The notes beneath the pieces are model-generated. The model was not told where the DNA came from and did no database searches. It saw nothing but the letters and a program-made list of their open reading frames with translations. A program made the position numbers and the translations under genes. Of a stretch of 64,000 bases of DNA, positions 42,660 to 51,544 are shown piece after piece (the stretch's first letter is position 1; every line of letters begins with the position of its first letter). Source of the stretch: Lachnospiraceae bacterium UBA3692 (GTDB taxonomy: Bacteria; Bacillota; Clostridia; Lachnospirales; Lachnospiraceae); contig DFIR01000012.1 in NCBI GenBank assembly GCA_002372815.1, positions 63,264 through 127,263 on the forward strand, read 5' to 3'.

Positions 42660-43067
42660 TTGCAGGAGGACAGAACGGTCCGGCTGACGGTCATAGGGAT
42701 CCAGGACGGGCAGAGGACGGTGACGGAGACGTCCGCCAGGCTCCGGCGTCCGGAGGGCGGCCTGCCGGAACTGCGCTGGACGGTGTCCGGCGGCACCCGG
42801 GAGGAGATCCGCCACACGGCGGTCCTGAGCCCCGGCAGGCTCCGGATCCTGCAGCGCGGTGCGGTGCACTGCGAGATGGACCTCCGGGAAGGGGAGACGA
42901 CCGACTGCGACTACGAGACGGCCATGGGAACGATCCCGATGGCGTTCCGTACGGCGCGGGTCTCTATGCGGGAGACGCCCCGGAGCCTTCTGATCCGGGC
43001 GGCCTACACCATCCTCCCCGGCGAGATCGACAACGTCGTCACGCTGCGGGCGGAGATCGAAGCATAA
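42660..43067 (+). CDS. DUF1934 beta-barrel protein
   Basis: The protein has 135 residues from a TTG start well placed after GAAGGAGAGG. All-beta sequence with the DUF1934 pattern (VRLTVIGIQDG at the start, EMDLREGE, DYETAMGTIPMAFRT, VTLRAEIEA at the end). The family is a lipocalin-like fold of unknown role often found near murI or argS in Clostridia. A strong terminator follows. Confidence 0.85.
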   Translation: MQEDRTVRLTVIGIQDGQRTVTETSARLRRPEGGLPELRWTVSGGTREEIRHTAVLSPGRLRILQRGAVHCEMDLREGETTDCDYETAMGTIPMAFRTARVSMRETPRSLLIRAAYTILPGEIDNVVTLRAEIEA

Positions 43068-43091
43068 CCGAACAGCTGAAAGGCATGAAAT

Positions 43092-43124
43092 AAGAGCGCC
43101 GCACGGTCCGTGCGACGCTCTTTT
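43092..43124. terminator. Bidirectional terminator
   Basis: AAGAGCG-C-CGCACGG-T-CCGTGCG-A-CGCTCTT with T run on the plus strand and A run before it. It ends the plus-strand pyr/isp/mur series and can serve the minus-strand gene 43144-43620. Confidence 0.85.
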
Positions 43125-43143
43125 CAGTGTCTGTGAAAGGTAT

Positions 43144-43620
43144 TTACTTGACAGGCTTGGCACCGACCTTCTCCTGCAGCTTGTCGACCTGGCGGCGGAA
43201 CCAGCTCTTCTTCACCGGTTCGGCCGGCTGGAGGCTGCCGCGGAGGCCTCTGACTTCCGCGATGTAGATGCCGCTGACCATGGCCTTGACCTGCTTCTTC
43301 ACCGGGATGAGGTCGAAGTACTTCTCATCGCAGATGAAGTTGATGTACTGGGGACCGACCTTGGCGCGGACGATCGGGACCTTGGAGCGCTTCGCGTACC
43401 AGGGGGTCTGGCTGATCACCTGTTCCGGGAGACCACTGTCCTTGAGCTTCAGCCGTTTCTTGTCGATGACCAGCATCGTGACAGGCTGTTTCGTGGCCTC
43501 GACCTGCGCCTGCTGCTCCGCCTGCTGCCGCTCCATCCTCCTGCCGACAAAATACAGGGCGACGAGGGCTGCGACGAGGATCACAAGCACGACAATAGCA
43601 ATAATCATTCCTCTGCTCAA
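43144..43620 (-). CDS. Small single-pass membrane protein, unknown function
   Basis: GGGAGG is well spaced from a TTG at 43620 (158 residues), and less well from an ATG at 43608; an upstream ATG at 43635 is inside the ribosome site. The N-terminus is a Val/Ile-rich membrane helix (MIIAIVVLVILVAALVALYF), followed by a basic helix and a compact domain (MLVIDKKRLKLKD, YFDLIPVKKQVKAMV, IYIAEVRGLRG). It probably faces the cytosol. No family recognised. Confidence 0.7.
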   Translation of the reverse strand: MSRGMIIAIVVLVILVAALVALYFVGRRMERQQAEQQAQVEATKQPVTMLVIDKKRLKLKDSGLPEQVISQTPWYAKRSKVPIVRAKVGPQYINFICDEKYFDLIPVKKQVKAMVSGIYIAEVRGLRGSLQPAEPVKKSWFRRQVDKLQEKVGAKPVK

Positions 43621-43729
43621 AACGTAACCTCCCATTCAATTCGTAAGAATCATTCTATCACCCTTTAAAAACCTCGGCAATAGGAGAAAGCGCGGGCGAT
43701 GAGAAAAAGATTTGAGGCCTCACGGGAGC

Positions 43730-45019
43730 TCAGTTTCCGCTGCTCTGCGTCTCAGGTTCCGACTCCTCCCCGGCGGCGTCCGGGTTCTTCGCGCGCCAGA
43801 CGCTGTCCTTCCAGTAGTCGTGGCCTTCCAGACCGTAGGTCTCGCCGTCGAGCGTGAAGGTGTCCTGGTCGTTGCGGATCATGAAGATCATGGTCTTGCC
43901 GGGGTTGACCTCGATCTCGTTGCCGGCGTCGTCCTTGTAGGTGACGGGGTCGTAATATTTCTTCCTCGTCCAGGTGCAGTGGATCATGCGGCCCTGGGTG
44001 ATGTAGTAGCCGTTGCAGTTGGCGTCGTTGGTCTTGAACCAGAGATAGAGGCTGCCCCAGGCGGCCGGCACGCAGTAGGCGCGCTCGATGAAGATGTTGT
44101 CGAAGGCGAGCTGCTCGCCGGTCACGGCGTCGCACTGCGGCACGCCGTAGAGGGTCTTGTAATACTTGTGATCCTCCTCGTTGTAGGTGAGGTTGGAGCA
44201 CGTGACAGGGAAGGAGTTCTGCATGTCCACGAATTTCGCGGAGACGCTGTTCTCGTACTGGGTCAGGTCGTTGACCTCGCCGTCCTCGACGAAGTTGTAG
44301 TGGGGGCCGTCATAGAAGAGGTCCCTGTGCTCGCGGGGATAGCCGGCCGCTTCCATCGCGCGCAGGATGTGGTCGGCGTCCGTGTAGGCGCTGTGCTCGC
44401 TGTAATCCCACTCGGGGATGCGGTAGAACGCGCCGTAGTCCTCGCCGAGGATCCCGCCCGTGCCGTTGAGGTTCTGCACGTCGTCGCGGGACAGCAGCTC
44501 GATCGTGTAGTCGATCGGTCCGCCGAAGTGGACGAGGACCGAATCCCACTCCATGGAATTGGCGATGAAATAGGAACGGGTGCTGCGCACGTTGCCGATC
44601 TGGGTCAGGCCTTCCCAGTCCTGGATGATGCCCATCTGGCGGCTCATATTGCCCTCTTCCATGATCTCATAGAAGATGTCCACCTTGTTCAGTCCGTACT
44701 GCGGCTGCGCCTCCGGGTTGATGGGGTACATGACGGCGATCGGGCGCTTGTGCCAGAGCTCCTCGTCGATGATCTCATTGGTCATGGGGCTGCGGAAGAC
44801 GACCGGCTCCGGCTCGGTCGTGGTGGTCGTCGGCGGCTCTGTCACGAGCACAGTCGTGGGCTCCGTGACGGCTTCGGTGACGGTCTCGACGGTATCCGCG
44901 GCGCTGTCCTGCGCATCTTCTTTCTGGCTGCCCGCGCCGCAGGCTGTCAGGGAAGGGCACATGAAAAGGCAGACGGAAAGGAGCATGGCGGTCAATCTGT
45001 GGGTAGAGATTCGGTGCAT
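43730..45019 (-). CDS. DUF3048 (YerB-like) lipoprotein
   Basis: The ATG at 45019 after GGAGG gives 429 residues. Lipoprotein signal peptide with lipobox LTAC, a Thr/Glu/Val-rich tether, then the DUF3048 body (AVMYPINPEAQPQYGLNKVDIFYE, GNVRSTRSYFI, VHFGGPIDYTIELL; second part FVDMQNSFPVTCSN to ...YKDDAGNEIEVNPGKTMIFMI). The role of the family is unknown; it acts on the outer face of the membrane. Confidence 0.88.
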   Translation of the reverse strand: MHRISTHRLTAMLLSVCLFMCPSLTACGAGSQKEDAQDSAADTVETVTEAVTEPTTVLVTEPPTTTTTEPEPVVFRSPMTNEIIDEELWHKRPIAVMYPINPEAQPQYGLNKVDIFYEIMEEGNMSRQMGIIQDWEGLTQIGNVRSTRSYFIANSMEWDSVLVHFGGPIDYTIELLSRDDVQNLNGTGGILGEDYGAFYRIPEWDYSEHSAYTDADHILRAMEAAGYPREHRDLFYDGPHYNFVEDGEVNDLTQYENSVSAKFVDMQNSFPVTCSNLTYNEEDHKYYKTLYGVPQCDAVTGEQLAFDNIFIERAYCVPAAWGSLYLWFKTNDANCNGYYITQGRMIHCTWTRKKYYDPVTYKDDAGNEIEVNPGKTMIFMIRNDQDTFTLDGETYGLEGHDYWKDSVWRAKNPDAAGEESEPETQSSGN

Positions 45020-45052
45020 GAAAGCCTCCGTTCTGTATCGGTGCAAACTGCG

Positions 45053-45101
45053 TTGACAGGTGACATGTGTGTATTATAACGGAGATTGCGGGGATGCGCA
45101 A
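45053..45101. promoter_or_regulatory. Overlapping divergent promoters (DUF3048 gene and GH2 gene)
   Basis: Plus strand: TTGACA (45053-45058), 16 bp, TATAAC (45075-45080). Minus strand: TTGCGC (45096-45101), 17 bp, TATAAT (45073-45078). The two -10 boxes share the same bases, so the polymerases should exclude each other. Confidence 0.65.
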
Positions 45102-45212
45102 ATGTCGCTTGCAGTCCCGGCCCGCCTGCTTGCCCCGCCCGGAAAAACAGCGCATAATAATACCACACACAGAGCCCCGGAGAGGGGCCGGACGCCCACA
45201 CAGGGGGTGGAG

Positions 45213-47141
45213 ATGCACAGACAGGGGATGGAGATGCACACACAGGAAATATCTGGAACAACAGCAGCCGGCAGCAGGCCCGGGAACACCGCGTCCCTGC
45301 CCCTGCCCGAATACCCGCGGCCGCAGCTGGTGCGGGCGCAGTATGAGATCCTGAACGGCCTCTGGGACTACGCGATCACGCCCGCCGGTCGGCGGCCGGG
45401 CACCTATGAGGGGAAGATCCTGGTCCCCTTCTCGCCCGAGACGCAGCGTTCCGGCGTGCAGAGGATCCTGCGGCCCGGGGAGACGCTCCATTACCGGCGG
45501 ACCTTCCTTCTGGAGGAGATCCCGGCCCACCGGCGCCTGCTCCTGCAGTTCGGGGCGGTGGACGAGCGCTGCGAGGTGTTCGTCAACGGCCGGAGAGTCG
45601 GAGGGCACAGGGGAGGCTACCTGGCTTTTTCCTGTGATGCGACGCAGGCCGTCCACACAGGAGAAAATGTGCTCACCGTCGAGGTGCAGGACGACTCCGA
45701 CACCTCCTTCCACGCGCGGGGCAAGCAGAAGCTCTCGCCGGGCGGCATGTTCTACCGGTCCCAGAGCGGGATCTGGAAGACGGTCTGGTACGAGTGGGTG
45801 CCGGAGAGGTACGTCGGGCGGCTGGAGGTGGTCCCGCAGCCGGAGAGAGGCGGGATCTCGCTGACGGTGGTCATGGACGGCGGGGATGCGCGGGAGGCAT
45901 CTGTCCGCGTTTTTCCGGAGGCTGATGCCGGGAAGATGCAGGAGGTGCCTGCGGAGGCTTCCGGGGAGGCTTCTGCGGAGGCCGGCGCCGGGACAGCCGG
46001 CGGATTTGTGTCTGTCCCCACTGGGGAAGCCGTTTTCCTTCCCGTTCCGAATGCGCACCTGTGGTCGCCGGAGGACCCGTTCCTGTACCGGATCGAGGTG
46101 CGGGCCGGGGAGGACCGGGTGCAGGGATATTGTGCCATGCGGACCTTCTCGAAAGGGAAGGATGCGGGAGGCAGGATGCGCTTCCTGCTCAACGGGAAGC
46201 CTTTCTTTATGCACGGGCTGCTGGACCAGGGCTACTGGCAGGAGAGCCTGATGACGCCGCCCTCTGAGGAGGCGATGCGCTTCGACATCCTGGAGGCGAA
46301 GAAGCTCGGCTTCAACATGCTGCGCAAACACGTAAAAGTCGAGCCCGCCCGCTGGTACCGCCTGTGCGACGAGCTGGGCATGCTCGTGTGGCAGGACGCC
46401 GTCAACGGCGGCACGGCTTACCGCAGCAATCTCACCACGAACCTCCCGAACATCCTGCCCGCCGTGCAGACGCGGATCGATGACAGCACGGAGAGGGGGC
46501 ACCGGCTGCTCTCGAGGAGCGATGCGGCCGGCCGCGCGGAGTTCGAGGAGCAGCTGCGGGAGATGGTCCGGGAGCTGCGGCCTTTCGGCTGTATCTGCGC
46601 CTGGGTCCCCTTCAACGAGGGCTGGGGACAGTTCGACAGTGTGCGGATCGCCCGGCAGCTGCAGGCGGAGGATCCCTCCCGGCTCGTGGACGCGGCGAGC
46701 GGCTGGTTCGACCGGGGCGGGGGAGATTTCTACAGTATTCACAATTATTTTCGCAAGCTGAAAGTGGACGGGCCGAAGGCGGCACAGAGGATCTGCGCGC
46801 TGACCGAATACGGCGGGCTGTCGCGGCCGGTCGAGGGCCGGACGCAGGCAAACGGGATGAAAGTGTACCGGAGCCTGCGCACAGAGGAGGCGCTGACGGA
46901 CGCTTTCGTGCAGCTCGTCCGCAGGGACATCCTGCCCCGGATCCCGGAGGGACTCAGCGGGGCGGTCTACACGCAGATCTCGGACGTCGAGGGGGAGATC
47001 AACGGCCTCTTCACTTACGACCGGTGCCAGTGTAAGATGGATGCGGCGAGAGTCGCGGCGCTGCGGCGGGAGATCGATGCGGCGTGGCGGGATGTCAGGA
47101 TGCCGGGGCAGACCGGCGGGCAGCAGAAGTCCGGCCGCTGA
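45213..47141 (+). CDS. Glycoside hydrolase family 2 protein
   Basis: I start at ATG 45213 after GGGGGTGGAG (642 residues); 45228 and 45234 are alternatives created by a duplicated GGGGATGGAGATGCACA. Domains: sugar-binding jelly roll (YRRTFLLEEIP, CEVFVNGRRVGGHRGGYLAF), Ig-like domain holding an Ala/Glu/Gly-rich insert (about 245-270), and a TIM barrel with FNMLRKHVKVEPARWY, the acid/base in PFNEGWGQF and a likely nucleophile in LTEYGG. No signal peptide, so a cytosolic beta-galactosidase or glucuronidase-type enzyme; exact substrate unclear. Confidence 0.9.
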   Translation: MHRQGMEMHTQEISGTTAAGSRPGNTASLPLPEYPRPQLVRAQYEILNGLWDYAITPAGRRPGTYEGKILVPFSPETQRSGVQRILRPGETLHYRRTFLLEEIPAHRRLLLQFGAVDERCEVFVNGRRVGGHRGGYLAFSCDATQAVHTGENVLTVEVQDDSDTSFHARGKQKLSPGGMFYRSQSGIWKTVWYEWVPERYVGRLEVVPQPERGGISLTVVMDGGDAREASVRVFPEADAGKMQEVPAEASGEASAEAGAGTAGGFVSVPTGEAVFLPVPNAHLWSPEDPFLYRIEVRAGEDRVQGYCAMRTFSKGKDAGGRMRFLLNGKPFFMHGLLDQGYWQESLMTPPSEEAMRFDILEAKKLGFNMLRKHVKVEPARWYRLCDELGMLVWQDAVNGGTAYRSNLTTNLPNILPAVQTRIDDSTERGHRLLSRSDAAGRAEFEEQLREMVRELRPFGCICAWVPFNEGWGQFDSVRIARQLQAEDPSRLVDAASGWFDRGGGDFYSIHNYFRKLKVDGPKAAQRICALTEYGGLSRPVEGRTQANGMKVYRSLRTEEALTDAFVQLVRRDILPRIPEGLSGAVYTQISDVEGEINGLFTYDRCQCKMDAARVAALRREIDAAWRDVRMPGQTGGQQKSGR

Positions 47142-47191
47142 CAGGGACAGGCAGTGCCGGCAGACAGAGCAGGTGTTCAGGAAGGAAGAAT

Positions 47192-47755
47192 ATGGGCAGG
47201 ATCGCAGAAGATGTTTTTCTCGCGGAAGGCAGCAGGGTCGTGGCGGATGTGACGATCGGGGAGGGCAGTTCCGTCTGGTACAACGCGGTGATCCGCGGCG
47301 ATGAGGAGCCGATCCGGATCGGCCGCGGGACGAACGTTCAGGACAATGCCGTCCTGCACGCGGAGGAAGGCTGGCCGATGACGATCGGGGACGGCGTGAC
47401 CATCGGCCACGGCGCCATCGTGCACGGATGCACGGTCGGCGACAATGTGCTGATCGGCATGGGCGCGATCGTCATGAACGGAGCCGTGCTCGGCGACGAC
47501 GTCATCGTCGGGGCCGGCGCTGTCGTGACCGGCGGGACCGTCATCCCTTCCGGCAGCATGGCCCTGGGCCTTCCCGCAACAGTCCGGCGCACTCTGACAG
47601 AGGCCGACATCGCCGCAAACCGCTTCAATGCCGCCAAATATGTCGAACTGGCGCAGGCGGCGCGGGCGGAGCAGGCGGCCCGCGAGGAGCAGGCGCGCCC
47701 CACGGAGGCACCGTCCCGCACGGAGACCCCGCGCGCAGGGGAGGTGACCGGATGA
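47192..47755 (+). CDS. Gamma-carbonic anhydrase-like hexapeptide-repeat protein
   Basis: The ATG at 47192 after AGGAAG gives 187 residues. Left-handed beta-helix repeats (VVADVTIGEGSSVWYNAVIRGD, VTIGHGAIVHGCTVGD, VLIGMGAIV) with the metal His in DNAVLHAEEG and TIGHGAIVHGC. The last ~35 residues (AARAEQAAREEQARPTEAP) are a low-complexity tail absent from ordinary family members. The stop overlaps trmD. Confidence 0.9.
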   Translation: MGRIAEDVFLAEGSRVVADVTIGEGSSVWYNAVIRGDEEPIRIGRGTNVQDNAVLHAEEGWPMTIGDGVTIGHGAIVHGCTVGDNVLIGMGAIVMNGAVLGDDVIVGAGAVVTGGTVIPSGSMALGLPATVRRTLTEADIAANRFNAAKYVELAQAARAEQAAREEQARPTEAPSRTETPRAGEVTG

Positions 47756-48516
47756 GCCTGCACATCACGATCCTGACGGTCTGCCCGGAGATGACCGCCG
47801 GACTCACCGGATGGCCGGTGATCCGCCGCGCCATCGACAAGGGCGTGCTGCAGCTGGACGTCGTCGATATCCGGACCTATGCGCCCGGGAGTTTTCGCCA
47901 TGTGGATGACGCTCCTTTCGGCGGCGGTCCCGGCATGGTCCTGCGCTGCCAGCCGGTGCTGGACGCGCTGCGGGCGCTGAAAGAGCCCGGCGGGCGGACC
48001 GTGCTTCTGTCCCCGGCAGGCCATCGCTTCTGCCAGGCCGATGCGCACCGGTTCGCGGGCGAGAAGCACCTGGTCCTGCTCTGCGGCCACTATGAGGGCA
48101 TTGACGCCAGGATCCTGCCGTTCGTGGACGAGGAGGTGTCGGTCGGTGATTTTATCCTGACAGGCGGGGAACCGGCCGCAATGATGATCACGGACAGCAT
48201 CGCCCGGCTCCTGCCCGGCGCGCTGCGGCAGTCCAGCACGCAGGAGGAATCCTTTGAAAACGGTCTGCTGGAGTACCCGCAGTACACCCAGCCGGCGGTC
48301 TATGAGGGCATGGAGGTGCCGGCGGTCCTGCGCAGCGGCGACCACGAGAAGATCCGCCGCTACCGCCTCACGGAATCACTCCGGCTGACGCGCGCGCGAC
48401 GCCCCGACCTGCTGGAAGCCCGCAGGGAGGCCGGCCTCATGACGGCGGAGGAACAGAAAATACTGGAACAGCTGGATGGCCCCGGAGAAGCCGGGGAGAA
48501 GGGAACAGGATCATGA
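47752..48516 (+). CDS. trmD: tRNA (guanosine(37)-N1)-methyltransferase
   Basis: The ATG at 47752 overlaps the previous stop; 254 residues. SPOUT-family trefoil-knot motifs: FGGGPGMVLRCQP, HLVLLCGHYEGIDARI, SVGDFILTGGEPAAMMI, and SLRLTRARRPDLL. It methylates G37 of tRNAs using S-adenosylmethionine. The usual partners rpsP, rimM and rplS are not adjacent here; instead it overlaps a carbonic-anhydrase-like gene and a nitroreductase gene. Confidence 0.95.
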   Translation: MSLHITILTVCPEMTAGLTGWPVIRRAIDKGVLQLDVVDIRTYAPGSFRHVDDAPFGGGPGMVLRCQPVLDALRALKEPGGRTVLLSPAGHRFCQADAHRFAGEKHLVLLCGHYEGIDARILPFVDEEVSVGDFILTGGEPAAMMITDSIARLLPGALRQSSTQEESFENGLLEYPQYTQPAVYEGMEVPAVLRSGDHEKIRRYRLTESLRLTRARRPDLLEARREAGLMTAEEQKILEQLDGPGEAGEKGTGS

Positions 48517-49091
48517 AACTGAAAGAAATGGTACTTGCTAACAGAAGTTATCGCGGATACGACCACAGCGTGAAGTTTTCGAAGGAGCAGCTCGCGGAAC
48601 TTGTGGATCTTGCAAGATTCTGCCCTTCCAGCGTGAACATGCAGCCCCTGCGCTTCAAGCTGGTGTGGGAGGAAGCGGAGGTCGCCCGTCTCCAGAAGGA
48701 GACCCACTGGGCCAAAGGCCTGCCGGAGCTGCAGCTTCCTCACCCCGGGAAGGAGCCCACGGCCTTCATCGTGATCTGCCAGGACGACAGGATCAGCGAA
48801 AACCTCAACCGCTTCCAGAGAGATGTGGGCATCGTCGCCCAGACGATGCTGCTCGGCGCCGTCGAAGCGGGCTTCGGCGGCATCATGATCGGCAACTTCG
48901 CCGCCGGCTCCGTCCGCGAAACCCTCGCCCTGGACGAACACCTGCATCCGCTCCTCATCGTCGCCTTCGGCAAGCCGGATGAAGAGATCATCCTCACCGA
49001 AGTGGGCGAAGACGGCCGCACCGGCTACTACCGCGACGACCAGGACCGCCACTATGTTCCCAAGAGGAAGCTGGAGGACCTGATTATCTAA
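48513..49091 (+). CDS. Nitroreductase-family flavoprotein
   Basis: The protein has 192 residues; the start overlaps the trmD stop. Family features: RSYRGYDHSVKFSKEQLAELV, FCPSSVNMQPLRFKLV (FMN-contact region), NRFQRDVGIVAQTMLLGAVEAGFGG (conserved helix) and MIGNFAAGSVRETLAL. It should be an FMN-dependent NAD(P)H oxidoreductase; natural substrate unknown. Confidence 0.9.
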   Translation: MKLKEMVLANRSYRGYDHSVKFSKEQLAELVDLARFCPSSVNMQPLRFKLVWEEAEVARLQKETHWAKGLPELQLPHPGKEPTAFIVICQDDRISENLNRFQRDVGIVAQTMLLGAVEAGFGGIMIGNFAAGSVRETLALDEHLHPLLIVAFGKPDEEIILTEVGEDGRTGYYRDDQDRHYVPKRKLEDLII

Positions 49092-49125
49092 AAAGGAATA
49101 AGCAGTCTCTCATTTCATAAAAGGG

Positions 49126-49160
49126 CGCGCTGCGGCTTCGGCTGCGGCGCGTTTATTTAT
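49126..49160 (+). terminator. Intrinsic terminator after the nitroreductase gene
   Basis: An 11-bp stem with two G-T pairs closes a TTCG tetraloop (49137-49140) and is followed by TTTATTTAT. It ends the carbonic anhydrase-trmD-nitroreductase series. Confidence 0.85.
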
Positions 49161-49188
49161 GTGCGGCGAAAGCGGCGGAAGGAAGCTG

Positions 49189-49622
49189 AAGCTGTCTATC
49201 TGGCTGTGCGGAAGGAAGGATAGACAGCCGGATAGACAGCTGGAAGGAAGAAGCTGTCTATCCAGCTGTGCGGAAGGCAGGATAGACAGTCGGATAGACA
49301 GCTGGAAGGAAGAAGCTGTCTATTCAGCTGTGCGGAAGGCTGGATAGACAGCCGGATAGACAGCTGGAAGGAAGAAGCTGTCTATTCAGCTGTGCGGAAG
49401 GCAGGATAGACAGCCGGATAGACAGCTGGAAAGAGGAAGCTGTCTATTCAGCTGTGCGGAAGGCAAGATAGACAGCCGGATAGACAGCTGGAAGGAAGAA
49501 GCTGTCTATCTGGCTGTGCGGAAGGCTGGATAGACAGCAAGATCGACAGGTAGGAAGAGGAAGCTGTCTATTCAGCTGTGCGGAAGGCGAAATAGACAGG
49601 TGGATAGACAGGCATGACTGCG
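49189..49622. repeat. 62-bp tandem repeat array 2 (seven units, same family as array 1)
   Basis: AAGCTGTCT recurs at 49189, 49251, 49313, 49375, 49437, 49499 and 49561, an exact 62-bp step. The core CAGCTGTGCGGAAGG is shared with array 1. Here junctions fold better: GGATAGACAGCT (49230-49241), 10-nt purine loop, AGCTGTCTATCC (49252-49263) is a perfect 12-bp stem. It lies between a terminator and the padR operon; no gene is present. Confidence 0.9.
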
Positions 49623-49637
49623 CAGGGGAAACATCCC

Positions 49638-49656
49638 CCGCGTAAAATTTACGCGG
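49638..49656. promoter_or_regulatory. Perfect inverted repeat upstream of padR
   Basis: CCGCGTAAA-A-TTTACGCGG, nine bases each side with a single central base. It is a good size for a dimeric repressor site. A smaller ACACAA/TTGTGT hairpin follows. Binder unknown. Confidence 0.45.
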
Positions 49657-49693
49657 AGAACCCTCCCCACACAAATTCTTGTGTAAATTCTTA

Positions 49694-49753
49694 TTTACAA
49701 ACCAAATAGAACGTGCTACCATCATACTACGACAGACATAGTACGACAGACGA
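49694..49753 (+). promoter_or_regulatory. padR promoter with direct repeat
   Basis: TTTACA (49694-49699), 17 bp, TACCAT (49717-49722). Just downstream, TACGACAGAC occurs twice (49728 and 49742), 14 bp apart, placed where an autorepressor could block elongation or initiation. Autoregulation is common for PadR proteins; which element is bound is inference. Confidence 0.5.
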
Positions 49754-49840
49754 TGTACCGATAATCGGAGTAAGAGCTGCCGGAGCAAGAGGAATATAGC
49801 GGAGCAAGAGGAATATGGAAGAGAGAGGAGGCGGAGTGCC

Positions 49841-50209
49841 ATGGGCGGAATCAGCAGTGATGTGATCAGGGGCTACAATGACACGATGATCCTGTATCTG
49901 CTCCTGGACAGGCCGTCTTACGGGTATGAGATCTCCAAGATGATCCGCGCGATGTCGGATGAAAAGTATGTGATCAAAGAGACGACACTGTACTCGGCAT
50001 TCACGCGGATGGAGAAGAATGGATTCATCGAGTCTTTCTCCCAGATGGCGGACAACGGCAAGCGCAGGACATATTACCGGATCACGGAAGCAGGGCGCCG
50101 GTATTACCGGGAGAAGTGTGAGGAATGGCTGCTGACGCAGGAAGTGATCAGCAAGTTCATCTCACCGCAGGGAACGAGAGCGCTGCGGGATCGGGAATGG
50201 AGAGTGTGA
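49841..50209 (+). CDS. PadR-family transcriptional regulator
   Basis: The protein has 122 residues behind GAGGAGGCGG. Winged helix of PadR type: MILYLLLDRPSYGYEISKMI, TTLYSAFTRMEKNGFIES, RRTYYRITEAGRRYY, with a short C-terminal helix. It should be a dimeric repressor of its own operon, which encodes two membrane proteins. Confidence 0.93.
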   Translation: MGGISSDVIRGYNDTMILYLLLDRPSYGYEISKMIRAMSDEKYVIKETTLYSAFTRMEKNGFIESFSQMADNGKRRTYYRITEAGRRYYREKCEEWLLTQEVISKFISPQGTRALRDREWRV

Positions 50210-50211
50210 CC

Positions 50212-51531
50212 ATGGAGACCATCAGAAATTACCTTATGATGATGTTTGCATCCCTGCCCAATACGGCGGAGGCGCGGAGAGCGCGCGACGAGCTGTGGCA
50301 GATGATGGAAGACAAGTATACGGAGCTGATCGAGGAGGGCCGGACGGAGAATGAGGCCGTCGGCACGGTGATCTCCGAGTTCGGCAACCTGGACGAGCTG
50401 GCGGAATCGCTGGGCATCAGCGAGCTGCTGCCTGTGGCGGTGCCGCAGCCGGCGGAAAACCGTCGGAATGCCGGGGACACGGAGAGAGCGGAAAGAGAAG
50501 ACCGTGAAGCCGGGGAGAAGGCATCCGACAGCAGAACGGACGGCGGGAAGGCCCGTGACCGTGAGGAAGAAGCAGCGGACTGGCGCACCAGGGCAGCTGC
50601 GCGCAGGAAGCGTGTCGGGAACCTTCGGCGGGAGCGGATCCTGGGGTTTGCCGACCGCGTGAAGGCCTGGAACGAAGAGAGAAAGAGCAGCGAGGAGGCC
50701 CGGCAGGAGCGCCGCCGCCGCGAGGCGGAGGAGGCACGGGCCGAGGCGCGGGCCAGGCTCTACACGGTTAACGCGGCCGAGGCGCAGGACTACCTGAACG
50801 CGGCGGGGCTCGCGGCGTATGTGCGGGGGCTGGCGGTCTTTCTCTTCATCACGTCGCCGGTGTTCGCGATCTTCTTCGAAGGGGTCGCGGACAGTCTGGG
50901 AGGCAGCGGATGGACGGACCTGCTGCAGTTCATCGGGATCGTCATGCTGCTGCTGTTCGTGGCGGCAGGCGTCGCGCTTCTGATCTATGCGTCCACGCTG
51001 CTGAAGCCTTTTGCGCATTTGAAACCGAAGAAGAGCTGTCTGGACTTTGCTGCGGCAAGACATGTCGAAAACATCCGCGAGACGATCCGGGGCAGCCGGA
51101 TGACCCAGCTGACGGTCGGGATCGTGTTCTGCATCATGAGCGTGGTACCGGTGATCGCCGTCGAAGCGCTGGGCATCATGCATCCCGTGTTCGAGAACCT
51201 CGGCGTGGTGCTCCTGCTCGTGATGGTCGGGATCGGCGTGATGCTGATCATGCTGAGCGCCGGCAGGGGCGGTGCGTGCGAGAAGCTCCTGAAGCTCGGA
51301 GACCGGGATACGCTGGGAGGCAACAGCACGAGAGCCCAGAGGGAAGTGGGATTTGAGAGTCCGACCGTGGAGGCAGTCATGTCTGTCTACTGGGAGACCG
51401 TCACGGCCATCTACCTGATTTACTCCTTCCTGACCTTCCAGTGGTGGAATTCCTGGCTGATCTGGCCAGTCGCTGCGGTCGTCAGAAAGTTTATCGCGAG
51501 GCGGTACGGGAGAAAAGCAGCCGAAGACTGA
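50212..51531 (+). CDS. HAAS-domain multi-pass membrane protein (PadR-associated)
   Basis: The ATG at 50212 lies 2 nt after the padR stop; 439 residues. An N-terminal helical signalling domain (about 1-65: FASLPNTAEARRARDELWQM, EEGRTENEAVGTVISEFGN) matches the HAAS type that accompanies PadR regulators. A long charged coiled coil (about 80-185) leads to five hydrophobic helices. The role is unknown; such proteins are thought to sense envelope state together with DUF4097 proteins. Confidence 0.82.
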   Translation: METIRNYLMMMFASLPNTAEARRARDELWQMMEDKYTELIEEGRTENEAVGTVISEFGNLDELAESLGISELLPVAVPQPAENRRNAGDTERAEREDREAGEKASDSRTDGGKARDREEEAADWRTRAAARRKRVGNLRRERILGFADRVKAWNEERKSSEEARQERRRREAEEARAEARARLYTVNAAEAQDYLNAAGLAAYVRGLAVFLFITSPVFAIFFEGVADSLGGSGWTDLLQFIGIVMLLLFVAAGVALLIYASTLLKPFAHLKPKKSCLDFAAARHVENIRETIRGSRMTQLTVGIVFCIMSVVPVIAVEALGIMHPVFENLGVVLLLVMVGIGVMLIMLSAGRGGACEKLLKLGDRDTLGGNSTRAQREVGFESPTVEAVMSVYWETVTAIYLIYSFLTFQWWNSWLIWPVAAVVRKFIARRYGRKAAED

Positions 51532-51544
51532 AAGGAGGCGTGGA

